Positions 52,416 to 62,448 of a stretch of 64,000 nucleotides of DNA are shown here, piece by piece. Position 1 is the stretch's first letter, and every line of letters begins with the position of its first letter. A program made the translations under genes and the position numbers. Under the pieces are notes generated by a model, which saw only the letters and a list, made by a program, of their open reading frames with translations, was not told where the DNA came from and did no database searches. This DNA comes from Sphingomonas echinoides ATCC 14820 (lineage in GTDB: Bacteria; Pseudomonadota; Alphaproteobacteria; Sphingomonadales; Sphingomonadaceae), in NCBI RefSeq assembly GCF_000241465.1, contig NZ_JH584235.1, positions 2,476,779-2,540,778 on the forward strand, written 5' to 3'.

Positions 52416-52678
52416 ACGTGGCGTTCTGGCCGACGGCGTGGGAAGATTACCGCCACTGGCAGGAGCAGGACGCGAAGATGCTCGACAAGCTCCACACCCT
52501 GATCGAGGAATGCCGCCGCCACCCGTTCAAGGGCACCGGCAAGCCGGAGCCGCTTGGCGGAAATCTGTCGGGCTGGTGGTCGCGGCGGCTCGGTTGGGAG
52601 CAGCGGCTGGTGTACCGGGTGGCGGGGAGCGGGGCTGCGCAGACGTTGCAGGTGGCGCAGTGCCGGTATCATTACTGA
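52412..52678 (+). CDS. yoeB: type II toxin YoeB (mRNA interferase)
   Basis: An 88-residue RelE-fold ribosome-dependent RNase. The GTG start gives VNVAFWPTAWEDYRHWQEQD, then PFKGTGKPEPLGGNLSGWWSRR, RLVYRV and the C-terminal CRYHY; the Glu, Arg, His and Tyr of these motifs form the catalytic site. The gene looks intact, so the module is probably active. Confidence 0.94.
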   Translation: MNVAFWPTAWEDYRHWQEQDAKMLDKLHTLIEECRRHPFKGTGKPEPLGGNLSGWWSRRLGWEQRLVYRVAGSGAAQTLQVAQCRYHY

Positions 52679-52718
52679 GGTGCTTGTCGGTCTTGTCCCA
52701 TCAGCGTATCTTTCGGCG

Positions 52719-52961
52719 ATGGCGCAGCTCAACGTCTTCCTTCCCGACGATCTCCAGCGCTGGGCAGACGCGCGCGCTGTCGAGGGCGGGTTCAGTAGCA
52801 CCAGCGACTATATCTGCGACCTGGTGCGGCGCGACCGGGAGGATGCCGAGAAGCTGGTGGCGTTGCGGGCGGCGATCGATGAGGGGCTGGCGTCGGGCGT
52901 GAGTGACCGGACCATCGAAGACATCATCGCCGATCGCAGAAAGCGGGACGGCTTGGCTTGA
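52719..52961 (+). CDS. parD: ParD-like type II antitoxin
   Basis: An 80-residue ribbon-helix-helix antitoxin: MAQLNVFLPDDLQRWADARA, then GGFSSTSDYICDLVRRDRED, the ParD/CopG pattern. The acidic-basic tail DRTIEDIIADRRKRDGLA is the toxin-binding segment. Its stop overlaps the TTG start of a truncated parE, so this antitoxin now appears to have no working local partner. Confidence 0.9.
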   Translation: MAQLNVFLPDDLQRWADARAVEGGFSSTSDYICDLVRRDREDAEKLVALRAAIDEGLASGVSDRTIEDIIADRRKRDGLA

Positions 52962-53089
52962 CGTCCGTCACGATCAGTCGTGACGCCGACGCCGATCTCG
53001 ACGGCATCCATGATTACAACGTTGCGGCATTTGCCGCCCTCTATCCCTTGAGCCAAGGCAATGGAGGACTGTCATCTCCGACAAGATAG
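52958..53089 (+). pseudogene. parE: truncated ParE toxin gene
   Basis: Starting from the TTG that overlaps the parD stop, the frame reads TSVTISRDADADLDGIHDYN, the N-terminus of a ParE/RelE toxin. After about residue 27 it loses family character and ends at TAG after 43 codons instead of about 95. The change coincides with the entry into the AT-richer cassette whose first gene stops at 53041. No 3-prime remainder of parE was found beyond the cassette. Most likely truncated by the insertion. Confidence 0.75.
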
Positions 53090-54054
53090 GCGTCCTCGGG
53101 AGCATGCTTAAGTATCTCCAAATTGAGAACCGACAAGAGCCGGGGTATACCATCCGCCGTCCTCTCAACAAGACTTCTCACCCGAACGTATGAGCCAAGA
53201 AGGTCGCGCGCTCGAACATCCGGCAAATCGCGATATGCGCATCGCACATCCCGAATTTGGTGATTGTCGATTCCGCGGAGGTCAAATCGATGTGCGTCAA
53301 GGTCGATTTCGCGAACATACCCAGACAGCTGTAATTCTTCACCGTGAATTACCGGTCTTATGAGGGACTCTCGAATTGCCCTCCTATGCTCGATCGTCAA
53401 TCGAGCAGGTTTTTCTATGTCGCCGCTAATAGATAATGCGTCTATCCCGCGACGACCGCTCGGCGCGAGACGTTGAACAGCAAGAAGAGCGGCATCCCTC
53501 ACCCGAGGGTCCGAGATTTGCTCCGAAACCTCTTCCAGTTTTATTTCCTCCTGATCATTCTCAACTAAGTGAGCCACTAAATCGATCTGACTTAATGCTT
53601 TGCGGGTCGAAACGAACATCGTGTCGCGCTCTTTTAGAAGCGGATAGTTACCCTTTTTGTCAGTTTCCGCTGCCATGCCAAAGATAAGGCTTCCGCGAGA
53701 TATCCCGCTAAGTGAAAGATCCAGGGATGACGGAGACACGCGGCCATCAGACCAGGTTCCCAATATAACCTTTGTAAGATCAGTGATTTGAGAAGTGACT
53801 GTCTCAAATATAGACGTAATTAGCTGCATTCGCGGTCTATCGGTGAATGCTTCACCCTGTAGGCGAAATATAATATCAGAACGGTCCCGTAGATCGGCAA
53901 GTGGAAGGTCTATAGTATAAATACGCTCTAGCGTATTGTACAAATCATCAATGCCACCAAAGGAAACCTCAGGATCAAGGTGGGTTTGGAGGGCTGCGAT
54001 CTCGCGGACGAGCAGTCTCGCTTGCCTCTCAAGTTGTTGTTTCCACGAAGTCAT
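53041..54054 (-). CDS. unknown 337-residue protein paired with a DUF6932-like nucleotidyltransferase
   Basis: I do not recognise this protein. It has a helical N-terminus (MTSWKQQLERQARLLVREIA), a central conserved-looking segment SSLDLSLSGISRGSLIFGM (109-127), and a beta-rich C-terminal domain (about 238-315) that looks like a small barrel: LQLSGYVREIDLDAHRFDLR, then GSYVRVRSLVER and RLLSVLNLEIL. No membrane segment, nuclease motif or HEPN R-x4-H motif is visible. Its start overlaps the stop of the nucleotidyltransferase gene by four bases, so they form a two-gene unit. The AT-richer composition suggests recent transfer. Confidence 0.8.
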   Translation of the reverse strand: MTSWKQQLERQARLLVREIAALQTHLDPEVSFGGIDDLYNTLERIYTIDLPLADLRDRSDIIFRLQGEAFTDRPRMQLITSIFETVTSQITDLTKVILGTWSDGRVSPSSLDLSLSGISRGSLIFGMAAETDKKGNYPLLKERDTMFVSTRKALSQIDLVAHLVENDQEEIKLEEVSEQISDPRVRDAALLAVQRLAPSGRRGIDALSISGDIEKPARLTIEHRRAIRESLIRPVIHGEELQLSGYVREIDLDAHRFDLRGIDNHQIRDVRCAYRDLPDVRARDLLGSYVRVRSLVERTADGIPRLLSVLNLEILKHAPEDAYLVGDDSPPLPWLKG

Positions 54055-54503
54055 ATCGTGATCCTCAACAGCCCTTTCAGAACGCCAAGAGGAGCCCCAC
54101 GATCTAGTGCTTCTTCTGGTCTAAGATATTGGAAATAAGCAGAAAAGTTATTTCCTCTATCTTCTACCGTCGGATATAAATCAACGCGGTATTGTTCCTT
54201 CAATTCTCGGTGTAGTGGCTGCCAAGCTCTAATCCACTCCCGTTGATTTCGCTCTGTGAGATTTCCGATCATTGCCACTGCATCAATATCACTCGGCAGC
54301 GCCTTGTCCGTTACGAAACTTCCGTCAACGATAAGGCTCTGAATCGGGGGCATCGTTCTTAACCAATCTAGTGACCGCTCCAGGCCGCGGACAAGGGACG
54401 CACGATGATCATTGAATGCCAAGCGCCGCGCAATTTCTCCAAAATCGGAATCATGAATTCCTTCGGGGAGCAGGCCAAATTCGTTCCAATCTGGAATAGC
54501 CAT
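54051..54503 (-). CDS. DUF6932-like nucleotidyltransferase-fold protein
   Basis: A 150-residue protein of the polymerase-beta nucleotidyltransferase superfamily: GSFVTDKALPSDID (61-74) gives the GS-x9-D-x-D motif and YRVDLYP (Asp108) a likely third acidic residue. The opening IPDWNEFGLLPEGIHDSDF and the SFVT-x-K form are what I recall for DUF6932. The gene leads a two-gene unit with the 337-residue protein. Such minimal transferases often serve in toxin-antitoxin or phage-defence pairs by nucleotidylating a partner or tRNA, but nothing here proves that role. Confidence 0.78.
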   Translation of the reverse strand: MAIPDWNEFGLLPEGIHDSDFGEIARRLAFNDHRASLVRGLERSLDWLRTMPPIQSLIVDGSFVTDKALPSDIDAVAMIGNLTERNQREWIRAWQPLHRELKEQYRVDLYPTVEDRGNNFSAYFQYLRPEEALDRGAPLGVLKGLLRITI

Positions 54504-54608
54504 AATTGCGCTTATATCCCCCCGTCGACTTACTGTAGTACTTTCTATTACTAATCAATAAATCGCAAAGAGAGATTGCAGGAGGGGGGAGGTCGAAGTC
54601 AGACCATG

Positions 54609-56704
<2,096 letters not shown>

Positions 56705-56759
56705 GAATGGTGTCAGTGTAGGCGCATTGGCGGTGGCTGCAAAGCCCCGTAATGCAGGC

Positions 56760-57776
56760 TTAGTTGGCCGCGCTGGTCTTGATATTGCCGTTTACGCCGC
56801 CGGGGAAGAAGCCGCCGCCGACCACCGCATTCTTGTTGAGATACAGCACGTTGAGCACCTGGCCCGCCGTGCGCGCGAGCGCGAGGCCGTTGCTGTCGAG
56901 CGGAGAAATGTTCGACGTGACCGAATCGCCGACAATGCCCTGGTCGAGATCGGTCGATCCGTCGAAAGCGTCGCGCGCATTGCTGATCAGACCGGCATTG
57001 GTCAGCAGCGACGGGGTCGAGACCGAGCCCTTAGCGTAGAGCACGGTGCGGATCAGACCGGCGTGATACGACGTGGTGGCGTGAATGCCCGCCGCCGCAT
57101 CGATCAGCAAGGTGGTCGCGATCGTCGATTGGCGACCGGTATAAGCGGTGACCACCACGTCCTCCAGCATGAACGCCGCCAGCAGGAAGTTCTCGTCGCT
57201 GGCATAAGGATCGAACGCCGCGCCTGCTGCGACGACGGTTGCCGCCTGCGCCAGCGCGCTGAAGGCACCGCTCGCGCTGCCATCGATGTTGATCGCAGGC
57301 TGCGCCACCGTCGCCGCACCCAACGCCGAGCGCAGGAACGCGACATGCGCGACCTTGTCGGCGGCGATCTCGCGCGCATATTGCGCGACCAGCGGATCGG
57401 TGAAGGTCACTTGCCGCCCGCCCGTTACCGCGCCCTGCACGGTCTGGTTGCCGTCGCCCTTGGCGATCAACGCGGTGGGCAGGCCCGCGCCGGTTACCGC
57501 GACGGTGTAGAATTGCGCCTGGAGATAGGCGAGGTTGAGCAGGAAGTTGAAGCTGTCCTGATCGTTCAGCGTGTCGGTCGAGCTTGGGCTTGGCGTCGGC
57601 GTCGAGCTGTCGGTCGCGCTCGGGGTTGAAGTGCCCGAACCGCCGCAGGCCGAAAGCAGCGCACTGCCGCCGAAGGCAAGCGTCGCCACGCTCGCGCTGC
57701 GCAGGAAGTGACGACGCCCGGCGCGGCGGCGCTCTTTGGGATCGGGGGCTGGCACGAGGATATCGCTGTCGTTCAC
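56760..57776 (-). CDS. Tat-exported ferritin-like domain protein (probable lipoprotein)
   Basis: A 338-residue protein. The GTG start at 57776 has GGGAGAG upstream. The N-terminus has the twin-arginine motif AGRRHFLRSASVATLAF followed by a lipobox LLSACG and a Ser/Thr/Pro linker. The rest is a ferritin-like (PF13668-type) helical bundle: LLNLAYLQAQFYTVAV with the first Glu/Gln-like ligand region, AREIAADKVAHVAFLR and ATTSYHAGLIRTVLY with His ligands. Closely related to the next gene (about half identical by eye). Function unknown; dessication/stress-related in relatives is only a guess. Confidence 0.85.
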   Translation of the reverse strand: MNDSDILVPAPDPKERRRAGRRHFLRSASVATLAFGGSALLSACGGSGTSTPSATDSSTPTPSPSSTDTLNDQDSFNFLLNLAYLQAQFYTVAVTGAGLPTALIAKGDGNQTVQGAVTGGRQVTFTDPLVAQYAREIAADKVAHVAFLRSALGAATVAQPAINIDGSASGAFSALAQAATVVAAGAAFDPYASDENFLLAAFMLEDVVVTAYTGRQSTIATTLLIDAAAGIHATTSYHAGLIRTVLYAKGSVSTPSLLTNAGLISNARDAFDGSTDLDQGIVGDSVTSNISPLDSNGLALARTAGQVLNVLYLNKNAVVGGGFFPGGVNGNIKTSAAN

Positions 57777-57819
57777 GGTAACTCTCCCATACGGGCGAAG
57801 GCAATAAAGAAGGCGGCGC

Positions 57820-58833
57820 TCAGTTGGCCGCGCTGGTGACGACCGTGGCATTGAGGCCGTTCGGATAGAACCCGCCCTTCGTCACCGCCAGGCTGTTGAG
57901 ATAGAAGATGTTGAGCACGTTCGCCACGAGCCGGCCATAGGCGATGCCATCGGTACCGGCGGGCACGATGTTCGATGCGGTCAAGCCATTGAGCGCCGCA
58001 AGCTGGCTGTTGGCGATCACTGCGGGCGAAATGCCGACATCGTCCTTGGTCGTTCCATCCAGCGTGTCGCGGACCGCAGAAATGGCATCGGCCTGGGTGC
58101 GCAGCGTGGCGGTCGTGGCACCCTTGGTGTACAATACGGTGCGGATCAGTGCGGCGTGATGCGCGTGCGCGGCGAGCAGCCCGGCCCCGGCATCGCGATA
58201 GGCCGGGGTGGAAATCAGCTGCGCCGCTGCCTTGTACGCGGTGACCACGACATCTTCCAAGAAGAAGGCCGACAGCAAGAAGTTCTCGTCGCTGGCAAAA
58301 GGATCGAACGCCACGCCCGAGGCGACGATGTTGGCGGCACGCATGGCCAGGCTGAAGGCGCTGGTCGCGGTGCTGCCGAGATCGATCGCGGGCTGAGCGA
58401 CGACGGCGGTGCCCAGCGTGGTGCGCAGGAAGGCGACTTGCGCTGCCTTCTCATTGGCGATCTCGCGCGCATATTTCGCGACGAGCGGATCGGTGAAGCT
58501 GACTTGCTTGCCGCCGGTCACGGCACCCACGGTGGTGGTGCTGGCGCTGCCGGGGGTAAGCTGGGCGCTGGGCAGGCCTGCTCCGGTGACCGCGAAGGCA
58601 TAGAATTGCGCTTCGAGATATTCGAAATTGAGCAGGACGTTCAAAAGGTTGGTGTCGCTGGTGGAGTCCGCCATGGCGCGCGAGCCAAGCGTTACCGCTG
58701 CGGCACCCACGGCGGCGATGGCCCCGGCACCAAGCGCGGTGCGGAAGAATTCGCGGCGTTCGCTACGCTGTTCGGCACCCGCTTCGAGTCGCTCGTGCAG
58801 CTGTGCGCCGGAGTCCTGGGGGAGATCGGTCAT
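57820..58833 (-). CDS. Tat-exported ferritin-like domain protein
   Basis: A 337-residue paralogue of the preceding protein. A twin-arginine signal SERREFFRTALGAGAIAAVG starts at about residue 24, without a lipobox, so the product is probably soluble in the periplasm. Ferritin-like segments include VLLNFEYLEAQFYAFAVTGA with Glu ligands, AREIANEKAAQVAFLR, FFLEDVVVTAYK and AHAHHAALIRTVLYTKG. It ends in the same SAAN tetrapeptide as its neighbour. Upstream of, and probably in one operon with, the lipoprotein copy. Confidence 0.87.
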   Translation of the reverse strand: MTDLPQDSGAQLHERLEAGAEQRSERREFFRTALGAGAIAAVGAAAVTLGSRAMADSTSDTNLLNVLLNFEYLEAQFYAFAVTGAGLPSAQLTPGSASTTTVGAVTGGKQVSFTDPLVAKYAREIANEKAAQVAFLRTTLGTAVVAQPAIDLGSTATSAFSLAMRAANIVASGVAFDPFASDENFLLSAFFLEDVVVTAYKAAAQLISTPAYRDAGAGLLAAHAHHAALIRTVLYTKGATTATLRTQADAISAVRDTLDGTTKDDVGISPAVIANSQLAALNGLTASNIVPAGTDGIAYGRLVANVLNIFYLNSLAVTKGGFYPNGLNATVVTSAAN

Positions 58834-58992
58834 GCGGGCGAACCCTCTTTATCGTGAAACGGGCCTTCTGGCGCAGGCTGCGTGGCACCTCGGGCGTGGC
58901 GACGCAAGACTGGATTTCGCAGCCTTGATCAAGTTTGCGCCAGTTAGAGCGAGTTACGACCAAGCGAGCGTGCTTTGTCGGCCACACGCAAA

Positions 58993-59038
58993 CGACCCGG
59001 CAGACGCGCCACTGCGCCTCTGCGCCTCTGCCGGGTCG
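58993..59038 (-). terminator. long hairpin after mipA
   Basis: CGACCCGGCAGA and TCTGCCGGGTCG are perfect 12-base arms around a 22-base CG-rich loop, 22 bases after the mipA stop. The T-run is short (TTTG), so termination is likely but not certain. Confidence 0.6.
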
Positions 59039-59059
59039 ATCAGTCTATCGGGGGCTGGT

Positions 59060-59932
59060 TCAGAAGGTGTAGGCGAGCCCGACTGCGCCCAGCCATTGAT
59101 TGGGCGAACCGGCGATGCGGGTGACAGGACTGTAGGAGAAGTCACCCAGTTCGCGCGAATAGCTGCCGCCGGCCAGGACCTTGAAGCCGTGGAGCAGATT
59201 TCCGGTAAGCGAATAGGTGACAAACCCGCCCGCCGAATAGCTTTTCCAGCCGCTATGCGCGTTATACGTCGGCAGGCCGCTGGCCAGCGCCTGGGTGGGG
59301 GTGATGCTGAAATAGCTGTCGGCATAACCCTGCCCGACATGCTGGGCCGAGGCATAGAGACCAACGGCCGCCTTGGTGCTGACCGGGGTGAGATAGGTGA
59401 ATTGCGGTTCCCAAATGTCGCTGCGGTGGCCGCCGGACACGCCCTTGCGATAGCTGACCGACACCGACACCTTGTCGTATTTGCTGGTGATCACCCCGGT
59501 CTTGCCAATCCCGACATAGCCGCCAAGCTCGATCGCGGCGCCGCGTTTGCCCAGCGCGCGAATGCGGGGGTCATCGATGCTGGAGAGGCTCGAGCGATCG
59601 AAATTGACCACGCCGACTGGGCCCAATTGCAGATCGATCGTCTGGCCGGGGCGGTTTGGGATCACATCCAGGCTGGCCCGGTCGCCGATGACCGAGAAAG
59701 CGAAGCCCTTGACCGAACCGATCACCACCGGCGCGGGCGTGAAGCGATAGGTCTTCGACCCTTCATAATCGGGAAAATACGCCCCGCCGATGCCGACCGT
59801 GACGCTATCCTTGTCGAAATCCGCAGCGATTTGATCGCGTTCGGATGTCGCTGGACGCTCCTGGGCGATGGCAGGGGCAGCACCGGCGAGCAACAGCGCG
59901 GCGGCGGAAAGGTATAAACGGCGGTTGATCAC
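59060..59932 (-). CDS. MipA/OmpV family outer membrane protein
   Basis: A 290-residue barrel protein: signal peptide MINRRLYLSAAALLLAGAAP ending in AIA. VTVGIGGAYFPDYEGSKTYR and FAFSVIGDRASLDVI follow; the G-x-x-x-(P/D)-x-Y-x-G-S-d segment is the MipA/OmpV mark. A repetitive beta pattern runs to the terminal LGAVGLAYTF (C-terminal Phe for barrel insertion). MipA can scaffold murein enzymes; OmpV-like members are porins. Confidence 0.92.
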   Translation of the reverse strand: MINRRLYLSAAALLLAGAAPAIAQERPATSERDQIAADFDKDSVTVGIGGAYFPDYEGSKTYRFTPAPVVIGSVKGFAFSVIGDRASLDVIPNRPGQTIDLQLGPVGVVNFDRSSLSSIDDPRIRALGKRGAAIELGGYVGIGKTGVITSKYDKVSVSVSYRKGVSGGHRSDIWEPQFTYLTPVSTKAAVGLYASAQHVGQGYADSYFSITPTQALASGLPTYNAHSGWKSYSAGGFVTYSLTGNLLHGFKVLAGGSYSRELGDFSYSPVTRIAGSPNQWLGAVGLAYTF

Positions 59933-60001
59933 AAGCAGCTCCGAGAAGAAGATTTGGCGGGTTAACGTCCTCGCGACCCGTTTAGCTCCGTTATAGCCCG
60001 A

Positions 60002-60439
60002 TCAGAGCAAGTATCGCATGCGCACCTGTTGCCGATCGGCATCACCTGTCAGCGTGAAGCGCGCCGCCGCAAAGCGCGGCGGGCCGAAGCTGATCGGCGG
60101 GTTGCGCGAAAAGCCAAAGCCTTCGCGCGGGATACCGGCAAAGGTATCGAGCTTCTTATTGCCATTCTCGTCATGGATCACCGCAAGCGCATAGCCGCCC
60201 GGCGGAAGCCCGTCGAAATGGAGGCTGTTGGCGCTCGCCGGGATCGAGCGCGTCACCGCCTTCGCATCGTCGATACAGGCCGGGAAATTGGTGGGGTCGG
60301 CGGTCAGGCAGACGCGCACCATGCCTTTATGCGAGCGCAGGTTGGCGATGTCGACCGCGAGATCAGTCGTCGCGACCGCCCCCGACAAGGAGAAGAGCAG
60401 CCCCATCGCCGCGCCGCCGACGCCGGCGAGCCTGCGCAT
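60002..60439 (-). CDS. DUF2141 domain secreted protein
   Basis: A 145-residue protein with a signal peptide (MRRLAGVGGAAMGLLFSLSG, ending AVA). A DUF2141 beta-sandwich follows: DIANLRSHKGMVRVCLT, LPPGGYALAVIHDENGNKKLDT, then GIPREGFGFSRNP. DUF2141 proteins often lie next to desaturase-type or carotenoid genes in sphingomonads; function unknown. Its first 77 bases overlap the end of the upstream hydroxylase gene, an unusually long same-strand overlap. No clear ribosome-binding site was seen, suggesting coupling. Confidence 0.83.
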   Translation of the reverse strand: MRRLAGVGGAAMGLLFSLSGAVATTDLAVDIANLRSHKGMVRVCLTADPTNFPACIDDAKAVTRSIPASANSLHFDGLPPGGYALAVIHDENGNKKLDTFAGIPREGFGFSRNPPISFGPPRFAAARFTLTGDADRQQVRMRYLL

Positions 60440-61163
60440 GGGCGCGGGCAAAATCGCCGATGCCCTTGTCGGTACCGCAGAGGCGGTCCCAGAAACGGAA
60501 ATAAAGCCCATAATTTCCCCGATACAGATCGTGGTGCCGCTGGTGATGGCTCGCGGTAATCACCCAGCCGCCTAATCGACCGGCCCACATGAACCGGGGG
60601 AAAATCTCCCACCCCATATGATTGGTTACCCCCATAACCGTCATGATGCCCAGCACCAAGCCCAGTGCGCCGATGTGGATGGGAATCCCGAGCGTCAGTA
60701 GCGGAATTATCACAGCGCCGGTGACCGCCTCGATCGGATGGAACGCCATCGCGGCCCAGGCGGTCGGCGGGCGGCTGTCATGATGCACCGCGTGCGCGAT
60801 GCGAAACACGCGCGGCAAATGCATCCAGCGATGCGTCCAGTAGAACCAGGTGTCGTGCGCGAACAGGTAGAGCAGCACCGACAGCGGCAGATACCATAAT
60901 GGATAAGCATGCACGTCGCGGTAAATCCGCGTCCAGCCATGCTCTTGCCAGCCCCAGGCCAGCACGCCGGCGGGCACGCCATAAATGAGCGCAGAGGCCA
61001 GGCTCCAGCCGATTTCGCGTCGGATCTGCGGGGAAAGGCCGTCATACAGCCCCGGATGGCGCGCGCGCGTCGCCGCCGCGAACACCCCCGACACGAGCAG
61101 GTAGCGCACGCCGACGATCGCCGACATGGCGAGCGCGGAGGCGACGATGGCGAGAGCGATCAT
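60363..61163 (-). CDS. sterol desaturase / fatty acid hydroxylase family membrane protein
   Basis: A 266-residue membrane di-iron oxygenase with the His boxes HDTWFYWTHRWMH, HAVHHDS and HHQRHHDLY between several hydrophobic helices. This is longer than CrtZ beta-carotene hydroxylases (about 160-175 aa) and belongs to the PF04116 sterol-desaturase type. Next to, and divergent from, crtY, it may hydroxylate a carotenoid ring or another isoprenoid lipid (inference). The basic C-terminal tail overlaps the DUF2141 gene. Confidence 0.83.
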   Translation of the reverse strand: MIALAIVASALAMSAIVGVRYLLVSGVFAAATRARHPGLYDGLSPQIRREIGWSLASALIYGVPAGVLAWGWQEHGWTRIYRDVHAYPLWYLPLSVLLYLFAHDTWFYWTHRWMHLPRVFRIAHAVHHDSRPPTAWAAMAFHPIEAVTGAVIIPLLTLGIPIHIGALGLVLGIMTVMGVTNHMGWEIFPRFMWAGRLGGWVITASHHQRHHDLYRGNYGLYFRFWDRLCGTDKGIGDFARAHAQARRRRRRGDGAALLLVGGGRDD

Positions 61164-61254
61164 GCAACGGCTGTAGCGCGTATGGCGGCCCGCGTCAGGC
61201 GGTTTCGGTGTGCAGCGTGCTTGCGCGCTGCGGCGTTTCGGCTATCGCTTGGCG

Positions 61255-62448
61255 ATGCCTTCGATCATCCCCTGCGATATCGCCATCGTCGGCGGCGGGC
61301 TGGCGGGCGGGCTGATCGCGCTGGCCTTGGCCAAGCAGCGGCCCGGCCTCGACGTCCGCATCGTCGAGGGATCGGACAGCATTGGCGGCAATCATTTATG
61401 GTCGTTCTTCGCCACCGACATCGCGCAGGACGATCGCTGGCTGGTCGCGCCGCTGATCTGTTATGGCTGGACGCATTATGACATCGCGTTTCCGGCGCAT
61501 CGGCGCACGCTGAAAAGCGCTTATTATTCGATCGAGTCCGAACGGCTCGATGCGGTGGTGCGCGCCGCCCTCCCGTCCGAGGCGGTGATGACCGGGCGCA
61601 AGGTGCTTGCCGCCAGCCCGACGGCGGTGGTGCTGGCCGATGGCGACCGGATCGAAGCGAAGGGTGTGATCGATGCGCGCGGATCAGGCGACCTCGCTTT
61701 GCTCGATCTTGGCTGGCAGAAGTTCGTCGGGCTGGAATTTGCGCTGGAGGAACCGCACGCGCTGTCGGGCCCGATCGTGATGGACGCGACGGTCGACCAG
61801 ATCGACGGCTATCGTTTCGTCTACACCCTGCCTTTGTCGGCGACGCGGCTGTTCATCGAGGATACCTATTATAGCGACACGCCCGATCTGCACCGGCCCC
61901 AGCCCGGCACGGGCAGCAATGCCGACCCGATCGCGGATCGCGTGCGGGCTTATGCCTCTGCGCATGGCTGGGCGACGCATAGCGCGACGCGCGAGGAATG
62001 GGGCGTGCTGCCGGTGGCGATGGGCGGCGATTTCGAGGCCTATTGGCAATCGGGCGGCAACAAGGTGGCCAAGGCCGGGATGCGCGCCGGGCTGTTCCAC
62101 CCGACTACGGGCTATTCGCTGCCCGATGCGGTGCGCCTCGCCGCGCTGATCGCGCGGGCGAGTGATCTGTCGGGCGCGGGGTTGCACACGCTGACGCATG
62201 ATTTCGCCAGAAGGACGTGGCGGGCGCGCGGCTTCTATCGTATGCTCGACAAGATGCTGTTTCGCGCCGCCGGCCCCGATGAGCGCTACCGCATTCTCGA
62301 ACGGTTTTACCGGCTCGATCCGCAGCTTGTGCGGCGCTTCTACGCAGGACAATCGACGATGATGGACAAGGCACGGATTTTGACCGGGAAGCCCCCTGTG
62401 CCGATCACGCGGGCATTGCGCGCGATCCTCGGGGGGAAACCGGCATGA
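61255..62448 (+). CDS. crtY: lycopene beta-cyclase
   Basis: Cyclises both ends of lycopene to beta-carotene. The 397-residue product has the dinucleotide motif IAIVGGGLAGGLIALAL (9-25), DARGSG, GWQKFVGLEFALEEPH and the cyclase block PLSATRLFIEDTYYSD. Start at MPSIIPCDIA (ATG 61255); an upstream frame adds unrelated residues. Coupled by ATGA to crtI. Produces the beta-ring backbone of sphingomonad carotenoids such as nostoxanthin (established for the genus). Confidence 0.95.
   Translation: MPSIIPCDIAIVGGGLAGGLIALALAKQRPGLDVRIVEGSDSIGGNHLWSFFATDIAQDDRWLVAPLICYGWTHYDIAFPAHRRTLKSAYYSIESERLDAVVRAALPSEAVMTGRKVLAASPTAVVLADGDRIEAKGVIDARGSGDLALLDLGWQKFVGLEFALEEPHALSGPIVMDATVDQIDGYRFVYTLPLSATRLFIEDTYYSDTPDLHRPQPGTGSNADPIADRVRAYASAHGWATHSATREEWGVLPVAMGGDFEAYWQSGGNKVAKAGMRAGLFHPTTGYSLPDAVRLAALIARASDLSGAGLHTLTHDFARRTWRARGFYRMLDKMLFRAAGPDERYRILERFYRLDPQLVRRFYAGQSTMMDKARILTGKPPVPITRALRAILGGKPA

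Noticed and set aside
53365..53380. RPVIH in the 337-residue protein considered as a HEPN RNase motif, which would make a HEPN/MNT toxin-antitoxin pair
   Set aside because: HEPN motifs need R-x4-6-H with a polar residue after Arg. Here the spacing is R-x3-H and the flanking sequence looks like a beta strand.
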